This document shows positions 22,238-33,119 of a stretch of 64,000 nt of DNA, piece by piece. A program made the translations under genes and the position numbers. The stretch comes from Adiantum capillus-veneris (Eukaryota; Streptophyta; Polypodiopsida; Polypodiales; Pteridaceae), in the NCBI GenBank assembly GCA_014529385.2, contig CM043969.1, positions 37,011,922-37,075,921 of the forward strand. The letters are read 5' to 3'. The notes beneath the pieces are model-generated. The model ran no database searches and had not been told where the DNA came from. It saw only the letters and a program-made list of their open reading frames with translations. The first letter of the stretch is position 1. Every line of letters starts with the position of its first letter.

Positions 22238-22844
22238 ATGCGTGAGATATTTCACGTGCGGGGGGGCCAATGTGGCAACCAAATCGGCGCCAAGTTCTGG
22301 GAGGTGGTATGCACAGAGCACGGCATTGATCCCACGGGGTCATACAACGGCAACGCTGACGTGCAACTCGAGAGAGTGAATGTGTACTACAACAAGGCAA
22401 GCTACGTGTGTTGTGTGCCTCATCCATGCTCATGGATCTGGAGCCAGGTACTATGGACAATGTTCGAACAGGCCCCTATGGGCAGATCTTCTGCCTTGAT
22501 AACTTCGTCTTTGGCCAGCAGTCCGGAGCTGACAACAACTGGGCCAAGGGTCACTAACGTTAAGACTCAACTAGTCATGGGAGCTACTACTTGGCCGGCT
22601 TTAACAAAGGCCCGTAACATGAAGAAATTATCGGAGACTAAAAAGTTAAATGCAGCTTCTACTTGGCTGGCTTTAACAGAGGTGCGTAACATGAAGAAAT
22701 AATCAGAGACTAAGGCATCTTCTGTAAACACACCCCATCCCGCAGGGGTGGCTTCAATCCAAGTACACCAAAGGCGCGAAGCTCATTGATTTTGGCCTTG
22801 ACGTTGTTCGCAAAGAGGCTGAAAACTGCAACTGCCTTCAAGGT
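22238..22844 (+). pseudogene. Beta-tubulin 5' exon, broken
   Basis: It begins at the true tubulin start (ATGCGTGAGAT, MREIFHV) and keeps [22 protein letters not shown] and [10 protein letters not shown] frameshift follows the YYN block, after which [16 protein letters not shown] and DNFVFG read in another frame. The reading stops at GH followed by TAA, and about 190 bp of foreign sequence intervene. Tubulin similarity resumes as [20 protein letters not shown] and ends at a donor GTGAGT, the usual first-intron position of plant beta-tubulin genes. Exon 2 was not found. The normal protein has about 445 residues; only about the first 130 are represented. It is an unspliced gene fragment, not a processed copy. 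Confidence 0.88.
22555..22745 (+). repeat. Insertion in the tubulin fragment with an internal duplication
   Basis: Two diverged copies of a unit of about 75 bp (both with ACTTGGC.GGCTTTAACA and CGTAACATGAAGAAAT) sit between the two tubulin pieces. Origin is unknown. Confidence 0.7.
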
Positions 22845-25244
22845 GAGTGCCTTTAAGATCTCATTCTATCGTTTTTTACCCTGTGAAATGCTGTTTCGTC
22901 ATGCATGATGCCTTCTTTGCCATTTCTCCGATGTTACAGTTCCATTTATGTATGGTATAGTTTCATTTATGTCTGGTATAATGATTCTATTGTCAGTTTT
23001 GTTTATATTTGACAATGTAGCTAGCCTGTGCAATTATCTTGTTTGAAAACAATGTTTAGATCTGTCCTCAGTGAAGGTTTGAAAACAATGTTCAGATTTG
23101 TCATCAGTGAAGGTTGTCAGATTTCTTTAAGTGAAATTTTCACCGCTGTTGTTCTAACTTCTCTAGCTTCTTAGTATCCCCCCTCACTTGGTAGACATTG
23201 GCTTTAGATCTACGCTCACCACTCCCAGCCAGTGCTGGATTCCAAATCTGTTTCAAGTTATCAAGGCTTTGCCACAAAATCTTTCTTCAAATTAATGTTG
23301 ATTTGTAAACTGTATACTGTTTCTATGCTTGAGGTGTTTTTCTATGCACTATGATGCAAGTTTCTGTAGTTGTAGAAGCTTCAATGTCTTCAGCATTGTG
23401 TCATTTATCCTACCGAGCTGGTTGATGGTGTCTTGTATACCTAGAATGGCGGTTTTTTCTTTCTGCTATAGCTACATCTCATAAAAAAGCTACTTTTCTC
23501 TACTGATCAGTTAAATTTGTGACTGTTTGCTTTGAGACCTTTGTTTTGTAGTTTTGAGCTCTGCATCTCGCAGCAAGTTCGCGATCTCAATGGCTTCCTT
23601 GGGCCTCATCTTATTAAGCTTCCTCTTTTCAGACTTCTTCGGCAAGGATGATGACGATGCGAGGAGGAGTTTGTGCTGACACTCATGATGGGAGGCCAGC
23701 ACCTTGCAAGCAAAGCGATTGCCAGATGTAGGGTGAGTTCTTAGTTCACTTTAGTCGTGACTCATTTTCGCCTGCTCAATGCTCTTAGGCTTTAGCTATG
23801 ACATCCGAGTCTTGACCTGCTGATCAGTGACGCTTAGTCCTGACGTCCCGACCTTCTTTTAGTCGTGACTCATTTTTGCCTGCTCAATGCTCTTAGGCTT
23901 TAGCTATGGCATCCGAGTCATGACCTGCTGATCAGTGACCCTTAGTCCTGACGTACCGACCTGCTGGAGCTGGCGTCCGAGTCCCGACTTCTTCCACTAC
24001 AGCCGCCAACGTTGACTCCCTAAGCCTCTCGTTGCCTGTCCAATGCACTAAATCGGCTTTTAGATCATAGCTTGAACAGCATAACCGCAAAAAGTTTGAA
24101 GGCTGAAACATTTCACCCTGAAACGCGTTGTTTCACTACGAAACATTTCAATCCAAAATTAGAGCACAACGAAATGTGAGACCGAAAAGTACCTTTTTGT
24201 AAGGTGCAGCGAAATGAATGTTGTATTTTCTCAAGATTAGTGATCTTTATTACTCAAGGTTCCTTTTAGTTTTTAGGGAAAGAGAGAGCTTTCCGTCTTA
24301 TGGAGAGTGCTATGATCACGATTAGAGTGAGCGGATATTGTGCGTGCAAGTGAATGAGACTGAGAGAAGGAGAGAGAAGAGATATGACACCCGAGGGTTT
24401 GTAAAACCCTCCTCCGAAGGCCCCACTCTCGTCGGCGAGAGTGGTCTACTTTGATTGCACAAGGTGTACAATGCGTATGCAAAGAATTGATGCAATGGGA
24501 CTATGCCGATGACGACGTCGATGATGACGAAGGCTGAAATCTGTGGTCTTCTAACTGCTGATTTTCGTGGACTGATTCGGGACTGAAATGGATTGCTTTA
24601 CTGTTGTCTTAAGGGCTGAAAATAATGGCTTTGTCGGGGTTCCTGTTGAAGGTGAAAACACTGATGTGCTTGCACCATAAAGCTGCATTTTTAGGTTGTT
24701 TATACCTGCTGAAAACGTTGAGATCTATAGCTTCCTCAATGGTGAAAAACGCTGCTATTGTGCTTGCTAAAAAACGCTGCCAAGGCTGAGGGTTCCAGGC
24801 TGTAAAACGCCATCAAAAGATGTGTTTTAATGGCCTGAAAAGCTGAGGCAAAACACTGTGATCTACTGATGGTTAGCGCTCCAGAAAACGCTGGGCTATG
24901 GGTTGCTTGAAGGGGAAAATGCCAGGCCAATGTGCTGGGATGGCGATGGGCTGGATCTGGGAAAAACGCCAATGGAAGGTGGGAGGTATGGCGAGGCTAA
25001 GTGCTGAGGGAGGGGTACTGCTGAGAAGTTGCCTGTTGAGCGGGAAGCTCTTGCTGCCTCTTTTGCAAGAAAGTGCTAACTTGGGTTTGCTTATATATTA
25101 ACTTAGCAAAATTGCCCTACCTACTTTTGTTGGAAAGTCACTTAAAAATAATAAGTGAAAATAACCAAAAATAGGAAAATAGGCTAAATGCACTGGAAAA
25201 TTCCCCTAACTGATTCTAATGGATTCTGATGGGAATTCTGATGA
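22845..25244. other. Intron-like and spacer sequence
   Basis: Following the tubulin donor the sequence is T-rich and intron-like to about 23500, but no second tubulin exon was seen. Further right are the 108-bp tandem repeat and a small GC-rich hairpin (CCACTCTCGTCGGCGAGAGTGG-like, near 24422-24444). No gene is supported. Confidence 0.45.
23751..23963. repeat. Tandem duplication, 108-bp period
   Basis: The unit starting TTAGTCGTGACTCATTTT and containing CTGATCAGTGAC occurs twice with few differences (second copy from 23859). Confidence 0.9.
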
Positions 25245-25978
25245 TCATGCTGTGTGCAACCGGAGGATATTCAGTTCATGTGCTCTGTCTACAACTGTGT
25301 CATGCCAAGGAAGAGACATGGAATGTGACTTCCTTGAATGCATACTTTTCAGCTTTTCATGAAAAATCCGCATACATTCGTGCTGATCCATGAGTGAAAC
25401 GTGCTCAAGATACAATATTTCATGCCTAGGAAAAGGGATCACATAAATATGTCGATTAAAATACAGGAAACGATCACGAACGAAACACTCGAACAATGTG
25501 TGCGTATCAATCATGCGAACACATAGTACTTCCTTTGAGGGTTCTTTGGACCTAGGCTCGAGAGCCAAGATCGCTTCTTCCTGAATGATCGAATCGTCCT
25601 GTGGGGGTTCTTTGGACCTCGATTCCAAAGCCAAGATCGGCTCTTTGTGATTTATCGAATCTACAACGAGGTTAGCTTCGCTAGAAAAAGCATCCACTAA
25701 CACATCATCCTTGTGAACAATCACATCATCTTCAGCAACTCATCATGCTTGTGAGAAATCACATCTTGATCATGCCAATCATCATGCTTGTGAGAAATCA
25801 CATCTTGATCATGCCAATCATCATGCTTGTGAGAAATCACATCTTGATCATGAAAATCATCATGCTTATCGTTATCATCCAAATCATCATCATGCTTCAC
25901 ACAATCATGCAAATCCTGTGTATCATGCTTTGGAGAAGAAGAGACTGAGAGGGTCTCCTTTCCCGGAATCTCTTTCAT
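25245..25978 (-). pseudogene. Unknown acidic protein with His/Asp repeats, frameshifted
   Basis: Two minus-strand frames join around 25721-25724. The first (25978-25721) carries three copies of a 13-residue unit DDWHDQDVISHKH. The second (25724-25245, 159 codons) carries two related blocks (EPILALESRSKEP, EAILALEPRSKEP) and a C-terminal part with FVRDRFLYFNRHIYVIPFPR. The frames differ, so either one frameshift or a splice separates them. No family is recognised; internal repeats in both halves suggest one protein-coding ancestor, possibly from a retroelement. Confidence 0.45.
25740..25860. repeat. 39-bp minisatellite, three units
   Basis: CATCATGCTTGTGAGAAATC starts each unit. The 39-bp period keeps the minus-strand reading frame (13 residues per unit), which fits expansion under coding constraint. 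Confidence 0.95.
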
Positions 25979-26029
25979 CGGTGCCTGCTCAAGAACCTCA
26001 AGAACCCAAGAACCTCATCGGTGCCTACT

Positions 26030-26225
26030 CATAGTTGATGAAGAGAAAGTGCAGATGAGATAGTTGATGAAGAGAAAGTTCAGAGCCAGTTTTGTTATTT
26101 TGTAGAGATAGATGGCAAGAAAATGGTTGATGTGTTCATGTGTTTGATGAGATAGTTGATGAAGAGAAAGTTCAGAGCCAGTTCTGTTCTTTTGTAGTGA
26201 TAGATGGCAAGAAAATGTGTGAGAG
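26030..26225. repeat. Local tandem duplication of about 100 bp
   Basis: ATAGTTGATGAAGAGAAAGT occurs three times, and two of the copies continue together through GATAGATGGCAAGAAAATG. Confidence 0.88.
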
Positions 26226-26380
26226 TACGTTTGTGAGTCAGCTAAATAGAAATCCAACTCTATCAAGCTAAGTGTTTGTTTTGTACATGATCGCCTATCG
26301 ATGTGGACATGGCCTTTTGGTAATCGTGTGACTAGACTATGTGATTGGAGGTTTTCTATGTCCAATGATATGCAGGTCAT

Positions 26381-27646
26381 ACCACCACTTTGAATTTAGA
26401 TTACTTTGACTCTATTGAAAATGTGTTTGATTTTAATGTGTAAGATAATCCTTAAATCCCATGTGGAAGCCCAAGATGAGGTGGACTTTTTTTTTGGAAA
26501 AAGAAATTATGTGATGAAAATCCCATGTGGGAGCCCAAGAAGAGGGTATATATATATTTTTTAGAAAGAGGTCTCTGTACAAAGGAGACTCTGGCGAATT
26601 TTTTTAGATTTATATTTTATGTACAAACTTAAAATTAAATACAGATGGTGCTTTTTTAAAAGTTACATTTTGCTTAAGCATAGATGTGCATTCATATCAC
26701 ATATACTTGTTTTTGTTCAAAAAGATTAATTTTTTAATGGGTTGTTTTATAATGTGTTTTGATTTGATGAGTGAAGTTTTTCATGGTTGTTTAAGAGTGC
26801 ATTATTTGTTATTTAGAGAACAATCCATTTTATATGTGTCTTAAATCTCATGTGGGCAGCCTACTAAGTAGGTGGCTAGTATCATATGTTTTGAGATTGA
26901 GATTTGTATCAGATTACAAAGTAAATGTAATTTGTTTTTTGACAAATTACATTGAAATGATTGGTTTATTTTAATTTAGTATTCATTATATTTGTTGTTT
27001 TTCATGGTTTGTCCTCTTAACATCTATTGTAAATGAAAACATACTACAATGTACTTTTGTTCATTTGCAGTTCAACATGTATTTTTGTGAAAGCATGTGC
27101 TTCTAAAATTGTTATGTTACTAGTATACATAAAATAGTGTGTCATTACATTCTGTACGAATTCTATATGAGGGGGGATGACTAATTGCGAGAACGTACAT
27201 ATCTTGTTTGTATGTAGGGGGGTAGGTTAGCAAGTAAGATACCGTACATAGGGGGGTTTCTCTAGTATTGATGCACGCAGGTGACATCCCCCCATTACTA
27301 ATAGTGAATCCCCCCGGCATTTCTCCAGCATGCCCCGACTACTAATATGTTAGTGAATCCTCTCACCCATGAGAAAATTGTGCTGCTAAGCATATGCTGC
27401 AATCAACACAGAGGAATATGCATTCAACTTATATGTTTGTTTTTGCAGTAGCCCTTAGCTGTAATCTAGTTGTGGATTCTCTCACACTGATCAGGTGCTT
27501 GTGCATTGCCTTAGGCATTCAAGGTGCATTCTTAGATGATTGCATCTAAGGAGAGCCCGTGCAATTGCCTGTGTAGAAATTACTTGACAGCCCTATTCTA
27601 GTGGGGTTTTGTAAGGTTTAATCTTATAATCCCGTGTGGTGTGCAG
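26381..27646. other. AT-rich spacer or intron
   Basis: No gene recognised. The right end reads as a polypyrimidine/GTGCAG acceptor for the exon at 27647. Confidence 0.45.
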
Positions 27647-28083
27647 GCCGATGCAAAGCTCCCAAGCTGAACATCCCACTGCGGGAAAAGTTTTGTGTAA
27701 CAGCAGAAGAGTTTAGTGTTGTCCATGGTCTCTCCATGGACGGTGACGAGCCCAAATTGGTGAAGTGGGAGCAGATTACAGATTTGGAGTGGTTCAGTGT
27801 ATTCAGAGAGGCGAAGGATCGCAACAAATATTGCTTCAAATGCAGTAGCATTCGTAGCGACATGTACGGCCAAGTACTTCAGCTGCACTACAGGGTGTAC
27901 CAGAAGCCCCCCACCAACATGGAAATTAATTTGGCTTTTGCGAAGGGTTTTGTAAAACAATTCAGTCTAGTGGCAATTGCAAGTGGCTCAATCATGCAGT
28001 TCAATTGGGCTGAGTTTGTTGTCCAGCATTTACAGGACCTTCAAGAAAAAGGATACTACAATGTCCATGTTGAAAAGTGGAGG
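27647..28083 (+). CDS. Candidate exon, unknown domain; possibly 5' part of the FCP1-like gene
   Basis: An acceptor GTGTGCAG precedes and a donor-like GTGCGTAAT follows. The frame between them is open for 145 codons of ordinary composition (FCVTAEEFSVVHGLSMDG, ITDLEWFSVFREAKDRN, FVVQHLQDLQEKGYYNVHV). It ends in phase 0, matching the phase in which the exon at 39341 is open. Between them lies the whole gypsy element A, so the two could be exons of one gene with a transposon-filled intron. No conserved domain was recognised. Joining the exons is inference. Confidence 0.5.
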
Positions 28084-28222
28084 GTGCGTAATACCCACCC
28101 CTCAAGTCAAAAAACAGAGGAGGGCTCCACGAAAACAAAGCACGATTGCGTTGGCCAAGTAGCTCCGAACGTTGTTTCTACTGCCAGGGCAACACCCCTC
28201 TCTATTAACAGCTCTCACAAAG

Positions 28223-30816
28223 TGATAGTGCTAGCCGTTTTTCGGCTTTCCATAATTGCCATAGTAAGCTACCTCACCCTATCAAATCACTCAAACATTT
28301 TGGTTATCCCTACCATTTCACTATACATAGGAGTGTGTGAGTTAGGGGACTTTTCCCATATCTTCTTAAAAACCCTTAATTAGCTAGTCATTGGGCTAGT
28401 TGAGCCAAAAAAATATAAGTATATTAAGGCCCATTTGTGTGTAAATATTTCATTGTATATAGGGCCTAAATAAAAGGATTTTTCATAATTATTTTGGTAT
28501 TTATTTAAATATTTCTACCTATGGTGTGTTATTTATGCTATGTACATTGACTCACCATTACCATATTTTTTCTTACCATTTTGCATACTCTTTATTCCAT
28601 ATAAAAATAATTTCATGCAAGCTTCTCTTATTTTTCGTGTAACTCCATCCCAACAAAAATCCAAAAAAACTAGTTTTATTTATGTGTATATTTTTTCACT
28701 ATTGTGATTTTTCCTTCCTACATCTATTCTCTTTTACTCTCATAAATTAGAACACCAAAAATATTCATCTTTTTATGGTAGACTTATAAAGAGAGAGATT
28801 TATTTTGACCCCTTTATATTTTTTCCACCTATATTATTTATATTTGACATGTATATATATTTTTAGACCCCTCAATATTTGATTTTCTTAGTTGTATTAT
28901 TCACTTATATCATGATCTCAACAATATCTTCAATTATAGACCTACCAAATAAGGTCAAGGGTATGTGGCATGCATGCATGCATGCACCATGGGGAGCTTA
29001 CTTTTGGAGGTATTCAAAAGAATCATCCAAAGAAGGACCTCACAAGGACCTTGTGCAGTGGAAAAAACAGTCGGTTTTGCTGAATTTTTAAAGATCACAT
29101 GCTCCTCGAATTTGAAAAGGTGATACAAACAAAAGTTGTAGCTCGTGAGCTTAACTTTCACCTCAAATTTTTTCATATTTTTTTGAGCTACGAGCTGTGA
29201 GATATGATTTTATTGGTGGACCCCAATTTGCCCATGCTATGCAGCCACACTCCCTCTTCCACTTTATCATTTTCCTCTTTCACACACACTCCTCCCTCTC
29301 CTTCCCACTCCCAAACCTGCAACTCTCATGTCCTAATTCACCCTCTTCACCATTGCCACATCTCTCACACCTCCATAGACTTCATCCTCCATTTCTACAC
29401 CCTATGTGTCCGCCTTTCTCTCTACATATATGTCCATATTACCATACACTCTTCACCTTTGTAAAGAACTTCAAAAAATCAGCAAAACTCCCAGGATAAC
29501 CTCTGCAAATGAAGGCTTTTATCATGAATTTTCTAAGGTTTGAAATAACATAGCTTCATCGACACGCATTGCTTCGCCATGCTAACTGCTTCTTCCTCCG
29601 GTGATATAAAGAGGTGAATGTCAACTTCTCCAAAGCTTCAACCTCTCTTTACAAGCTCATCCCTTCTCTAACTTTTCTCATCATATATCTCACCATTTGG
29701 TGAATGATTTTGTAAATATTTTTTAGTGATAATTACTAACTACTAACCACTAACCTTATTGTAAAATGCACCCTCTACTAGAGTAGGCACTCCCAAATTA
29801 TTCACTCAATCCTCTCTCCTATCATCCTCAATAATTCTCTTCCCTTGAGCCCACATCAATGTGACTCAAAGGACAAGAGAGACCCACCCTCATAAAAAAA
29901 ATTTAAAAATATGCATAATCTTTTATTCCTTCAAATAAACTTGATTAGGCCTAATCTTAATCGGGGCTTCTAAAACCTATAAATAGAGCCCTTCTCTCCC
30001 TTGTAAATTATCCCATGATCACACTACACCACACCATTCTCAACACATAACACACCACTCTTCAAGCCTAGTTGTGTAGAGTGTGTGCATTGTGAGTGCT
30101 CTATTCCATCACTACACATAGGTGCATGGAGAAGCTTGAAGTTAGTTATGCCATCTAGAGGAGTGGAGTGATACTATACTCTGCAATCACACTTGTAGCC
30201 TACTCTTGTCCATAAATAAGATTCATAGTTTTGGGTGCAATTGTATGCTGCAACTACGACTCTTCTCTCCAAATCGACTTGATAAGTTGGCTCCTCAGGT
30301 GGTTGAAGGTATATTGTCCTTGAAGTTTGTTGTGCCATTTCATGCTTGGTGGTTTGAGGGCTTGTTGAATTGTTTGCCAAAACTTTCAATTGTAAGAGGG
30401 TGCTCGGTGAGAGGGCTCCCGTGACCCTAAGACAATTTGTGTATTGGCAACAAGGTCAAGTTTTGTGTTGTCTCTCTATTTCTCATCAAGCTTTGTGTGC
30501 ATCTAGTCTTTAAGGCTAAGAATGAGTTGCTCAAGTTGATTTGTGCGCTTTACCTCTCTCTGGCATGGTGAATGTTTGTGTTTGGTGTGTGTGGCTATCT
30601 TGCATTCCCCTCTCTTTGTGCGTTTGAGTACAAGGAGATATCACGTGCGTCCTAGTTCGCTTCTACAACTAGGTGGTGCTCCTTTTCTTGTTTGGTTTCT
30701 GGCTGTGGGTTGTTGTTGTCTCTGATTGTGCTTGCCCGAGCCCCAATTGAGCAGCACGGGAGCCTCGAAGGGTGTTTAGAGGCCGCTCTTCTTGTTGCCC
30801 GCCCCGGACCGCCTCA
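28223..30816 (+). repeat. Gypsy A 5' LTR (2594 bp)
   Basis: It begins TGATAG and ends CCTCA, and matches 36718-39301 throughout. Differences include a six-base duplication at the start and one extra GCAT unit near 28970. A TATAAATA box lies at 29978-29985. Reading frames inside it (for example 29197-29499) recur in the 3' LTR only because the LTR is duplicated. Confidence 0.94.
29978..29985 (+). promoter_or_regulatory. Probable TATA box of gypsy A
   Basis: TATAAATAGAG in a T/C-rich context; the same box occurs at 38463 in the 3' LTR and 41437 in the solo LTR. It should direct genomic RNA transcription. Confidence 0.7.
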
Positions 30817-30819
30817 AAT

Positions 30820-30836
30820 TGGTGGCCCCATTGAGG
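30820..30836 (+). other. Putative primer-binding site, unusual
   Basis: TGGTGGCCCCATTGAGG begins three bases after the 5' LTR. The leading TGG fits pairing with a tRNA CCA end, but I cannot name the tRNA; it is not the iMet site used by the Copia element. Confidence 0.5.
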
Positions 30837-30891
30837 ACGGCTTCTGTATGTTTTGTGTAGGCCTAACCTTTAGCATAATCAAGTAGCTTGC

Positions 30892-31104
30892 ATGAATCAC
30901 GAGAATTTGTATGATCCCTTCATTCCCATTGCAAGGCAAAAGGTACACATAATTGTTAGTACTAAGTTGCAATTTCAATGTGTAATTCATAGAATTTTAG
31001 TTCCTCTTAGGTTGGCATAGATAAACGCATCAGTAAATCATTTTATTTTGCCTCTCATTAGGTACGACCTTAGTTTGGACCTCTATATTTTTGTTTTGTT
31101 TTAA
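30892..31104 (+). pseudogene. Small ORF type 2 in the gypsy A leader (one stop)
   Basis: From ATG 30892 the frame reads 70 codons with one TAG at 31018-31020, ending at TAA 31102-31104. It aligns without gaps to the intact 70-codon ORF at 59182-59394 of element B (shared STKLQFQ, INAS, and FILP..RYD.SLD..IFVLF). It lies between LTR and gag. Function unknown. The stop in this copy is a single substitution. Confidence 0.75.
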
Positions 31105-31125
31105 GCATAAGGTCATGCATAGACA

Positions 31126-31344
31126 ATGGATAATGACCCAAGAATAGAGGTTTTCCCCTTTCATTTCACTCCACACATTAGAATAAACATTGCAATTAGT
31201 AGAAAAATCCATTTTCAACAACGTATGGTGTTCATGTTTGGTGCCCACAGAGTAGGAGAAATTGTCGCATCACCTAACCCTGTCATCCTGCCTCTTATTG
31301 ATTATCATAGGTCATTTGATGTGAATATTTTTATTTTGTTGTAG
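31126..31344 (+). CDS. Small ORF type 1 in the gypsy A leader, intact (72 codons)
   Basis: It is open and the same length as 58967-59185 in element B; about 40 of 72 residues are identical in an ungapped alignment (KIHFQQR, LIDY, SFDV). It is also distantly related to the type 2 ORF beside it (IxI...K..FQ, LFG-like, SxxP.I.P.I.Y..S.D), so the pair looks like an old tandem duplication. It lies 87 bp before gag. It has no signal peptide or zinc motif. Conservation at the protein level suggests a real small product; its role is unknown. Confidence 0.7.
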   Translation: MDNDPRIEVFPFHFTPHIRINIAISRKIHFQQRMVFMFGAHRVGEIVASPNPVILPLIDYHRSFDVNIFILL

Positions 31345-31430
31345 AATAGATTGCAATTTAGAAAACATTATTGTGTAAAATTTTTTAAGAAATAAAAACA
31401 AAAACGTGTTGTCACTTTGAAACCGATTCA

Positions 31431-32561
31431 ATGGAGGCCCAACGCCAAATGTCCGGATATCCTCTTTTCTTTGGAGAGCCTGGAGAGGATGCAGAATTAT
31501 TTTTAGCAAATTTCAAGATGTCTTGTCGTATCAAGAGGATAGTAACTGATCAAGAACACGTAGAGATGTTTGAAGTGGTCCTTAGGAAAGATGCTAGCAC
31601 TTGGTTTGACTCGTTGCCTGAGGAAGTTAAAGGGAATTACACGAAAGTTGTGAATCATTTCAAGAGATACTTCTTTGATCCCCAAAACACTCAAAAACTA
31701 TGGCAAGACATTGTTTCTCATAAGCAAAAAGACTTAGATGACTACTACTTGTACAAGCAAGAGTTTCTACGTCTTTGGGCTCTATGGATACGAAATGTTG
31801 CTAACCCTGGTGATGGTGCAGAATTTCTAAAGAAGGAGAGGTTCATAGCCGGACTCTTTCCTGACCTTAATATAAAAGTTGAGGCGGGTGCACCTGCTAC
31901 CTTTGATGCAACTGAAACTAGGACTGCTGAGAAATATAGAAAACTCAAGTTCCTAAGGGGAGAGGTTCTAATAGAAGGTCTTAGAACCAAAGGTAAGTCA
32001 CAAGCATCAACATCTAGGGAGCTTCCTGAGGTAACGGCGAAAGTGATTGAGAAGTTAAATGAATCTTTAAGCAGCTTGTCAATTCACCTTGCACAAGCTG
32101 TAGGTCCAAAGGGACAAGCAAAGAAGTCTGAAGAGCGAGATCCACGACCTAGGAGAGTCTTGCAATGTTGGAATTGCGGAGAGTCTGGACATGGGATGTA
32201 TAATTGTCCTTGGCCCCGTGGGGAGCCAGGGAGACCTAACTTGAATTACCCAGTGATGAATGCAGGAGAAGGAACTAGTCAGCAACCACGGCTTCTACAA
32301 AGGCCAAATGGAGCAAGACCACCTCCACAAGGAGTGGAAGGAGTTCCACCTTTGCCAGACCCAAATGTGCATGTAGTAGAGGTGACAAACTCAAATGAGG
32401 TTGACATGGAAGCAAATGGCATTAAGTGTGGCCGAGGAAAAGGTAAAGAGAAAGAAGGTGTCACATCAGAAAGTGACCATGGACGAGAAAAGAAAGCAAA
32501 GGATACCAAGGAAGCTAAGAGGACTCGACGTCGTATCAATCTCCAAGACTTCCCTCTTTGA
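31431..32561 (+). CDS. Gypsy A Gag (nucleocapsid), first open segment of gag-pol
   Basis: The 376 codons start at ATG 31431. The retrotrans_gag-type region (FLANFKMSCR, WFDSLPEE, FKRYFFDP, RLWALWIRN) occupies the first 180 residues. A zinc knuckle CWNCGESGHGMYNC (CX2CX4HX4C) lies at 32166-32207. The TGA at 32559-32561 is in the same frame as the downstream protease and looks like a substitution, not a natural end. Confidence 0.88.
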   Translation: MEAQRQMSGYPLFFGEPGEDAELFLANFKMSCRIKRIVTDQEHVEMFEVVLRKDASTWFDSLPEEVKGNYTKVVNHFKRYFFDPQNTQKLWQDIVSHKQKDLDDYYLYKQEFLRLWALWIRNVANPGDGAEFLKKERFIAGLFPDLNIKVEAGAPATFDATETRTAEKYRKLKFLRGEVLIEGLRTKGKSQASTSRELPEVTAKVIEKLNESLSSLSIHLAQAVGPKGQAKKSEERDPRPRRVLQCWNCGESGHGMYNCPWPRGEPGRPNLNYPVMNAGEGTSQQPRLLQRPNGARPPPQGVEGVPPLPDPNVHVVEVTNSNEVDMEANGIKCGRGKGKEKEGVTSESDHGREKKAKDTKEAKRTRRRINLQDFPL

Positions 32562-32567
32562 CATGGT

Positions 32568-33086
32568 ATGGCTCCATACAACCTATTGGAAGACATGAGA
32601 GGTAAGGGTCCTGATATCTCATGGCCTCAGTTTCTTGCATTATGCCCACAAGTTAGGAGGGATTTAACAAAGGCAGTTAGCACTAGGAGAAAGGTAAAAG
32701 AGAGTGTGCTTGTTGTAAAAATTGCACATGCTGAAATGAATGAGGATATTACACCTGTGCTAGATTGTTACATCAAAGGAAGATTGGTTAGGTAAGGTCT
32801 AGTGGATGGGGGTGCACAAATTTGCATCATGACAGAGGGACTCATGCAAAAACTAGGCATGCACATCCATGAGACACCTGAAATTAAAGTCAAGATGGCA
32901 AACAATAGCAAAGCTAGGTGTGTAGGCATTTGTAAAAATGTCTCTATGGAGGCCTTTGGCATTAAGAAGGCAGTGGATTTCTATGTCATGTCTACCAAAG
33001 GAAATGGTTATCCATTTATCCTAGGGAGACCATGGCTAATGAAAATGCGAGCTTTGCAGGATTGGGAGAGTGGAAAGCTAATTTGA
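32568..33086 (+). pseudogene. Gypsy A protease region with two in-frame stops
   Basis: Same frame as gag. After TAA 32793-32795 comes the retropepsin active site VDGGAQ (Asp codon at 32805) and, about 75 residues on, FILGRPWL, the second conserved block. TGA at 33084-33086 follows. The protease is therefore cut off on both sides. Confidence 0.88.
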
Positions 33087-33119
33087 AAGAATGACAATCA
33101 TAAAAAGGTTTTCTTTGAC

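Noticed and set aside
22238-22702. Functional beta-tubulin gene
   Set aside because: Frameshift, stop and insert within the first exon, and no second exon found.
29197-29499. A 100-codon frame repeated at 37682-37984 with high conservation
   Set aside because: It lies in both LTRs of gypsy A; the conservation is simply LTR identity and no protein-like pattern is seen.
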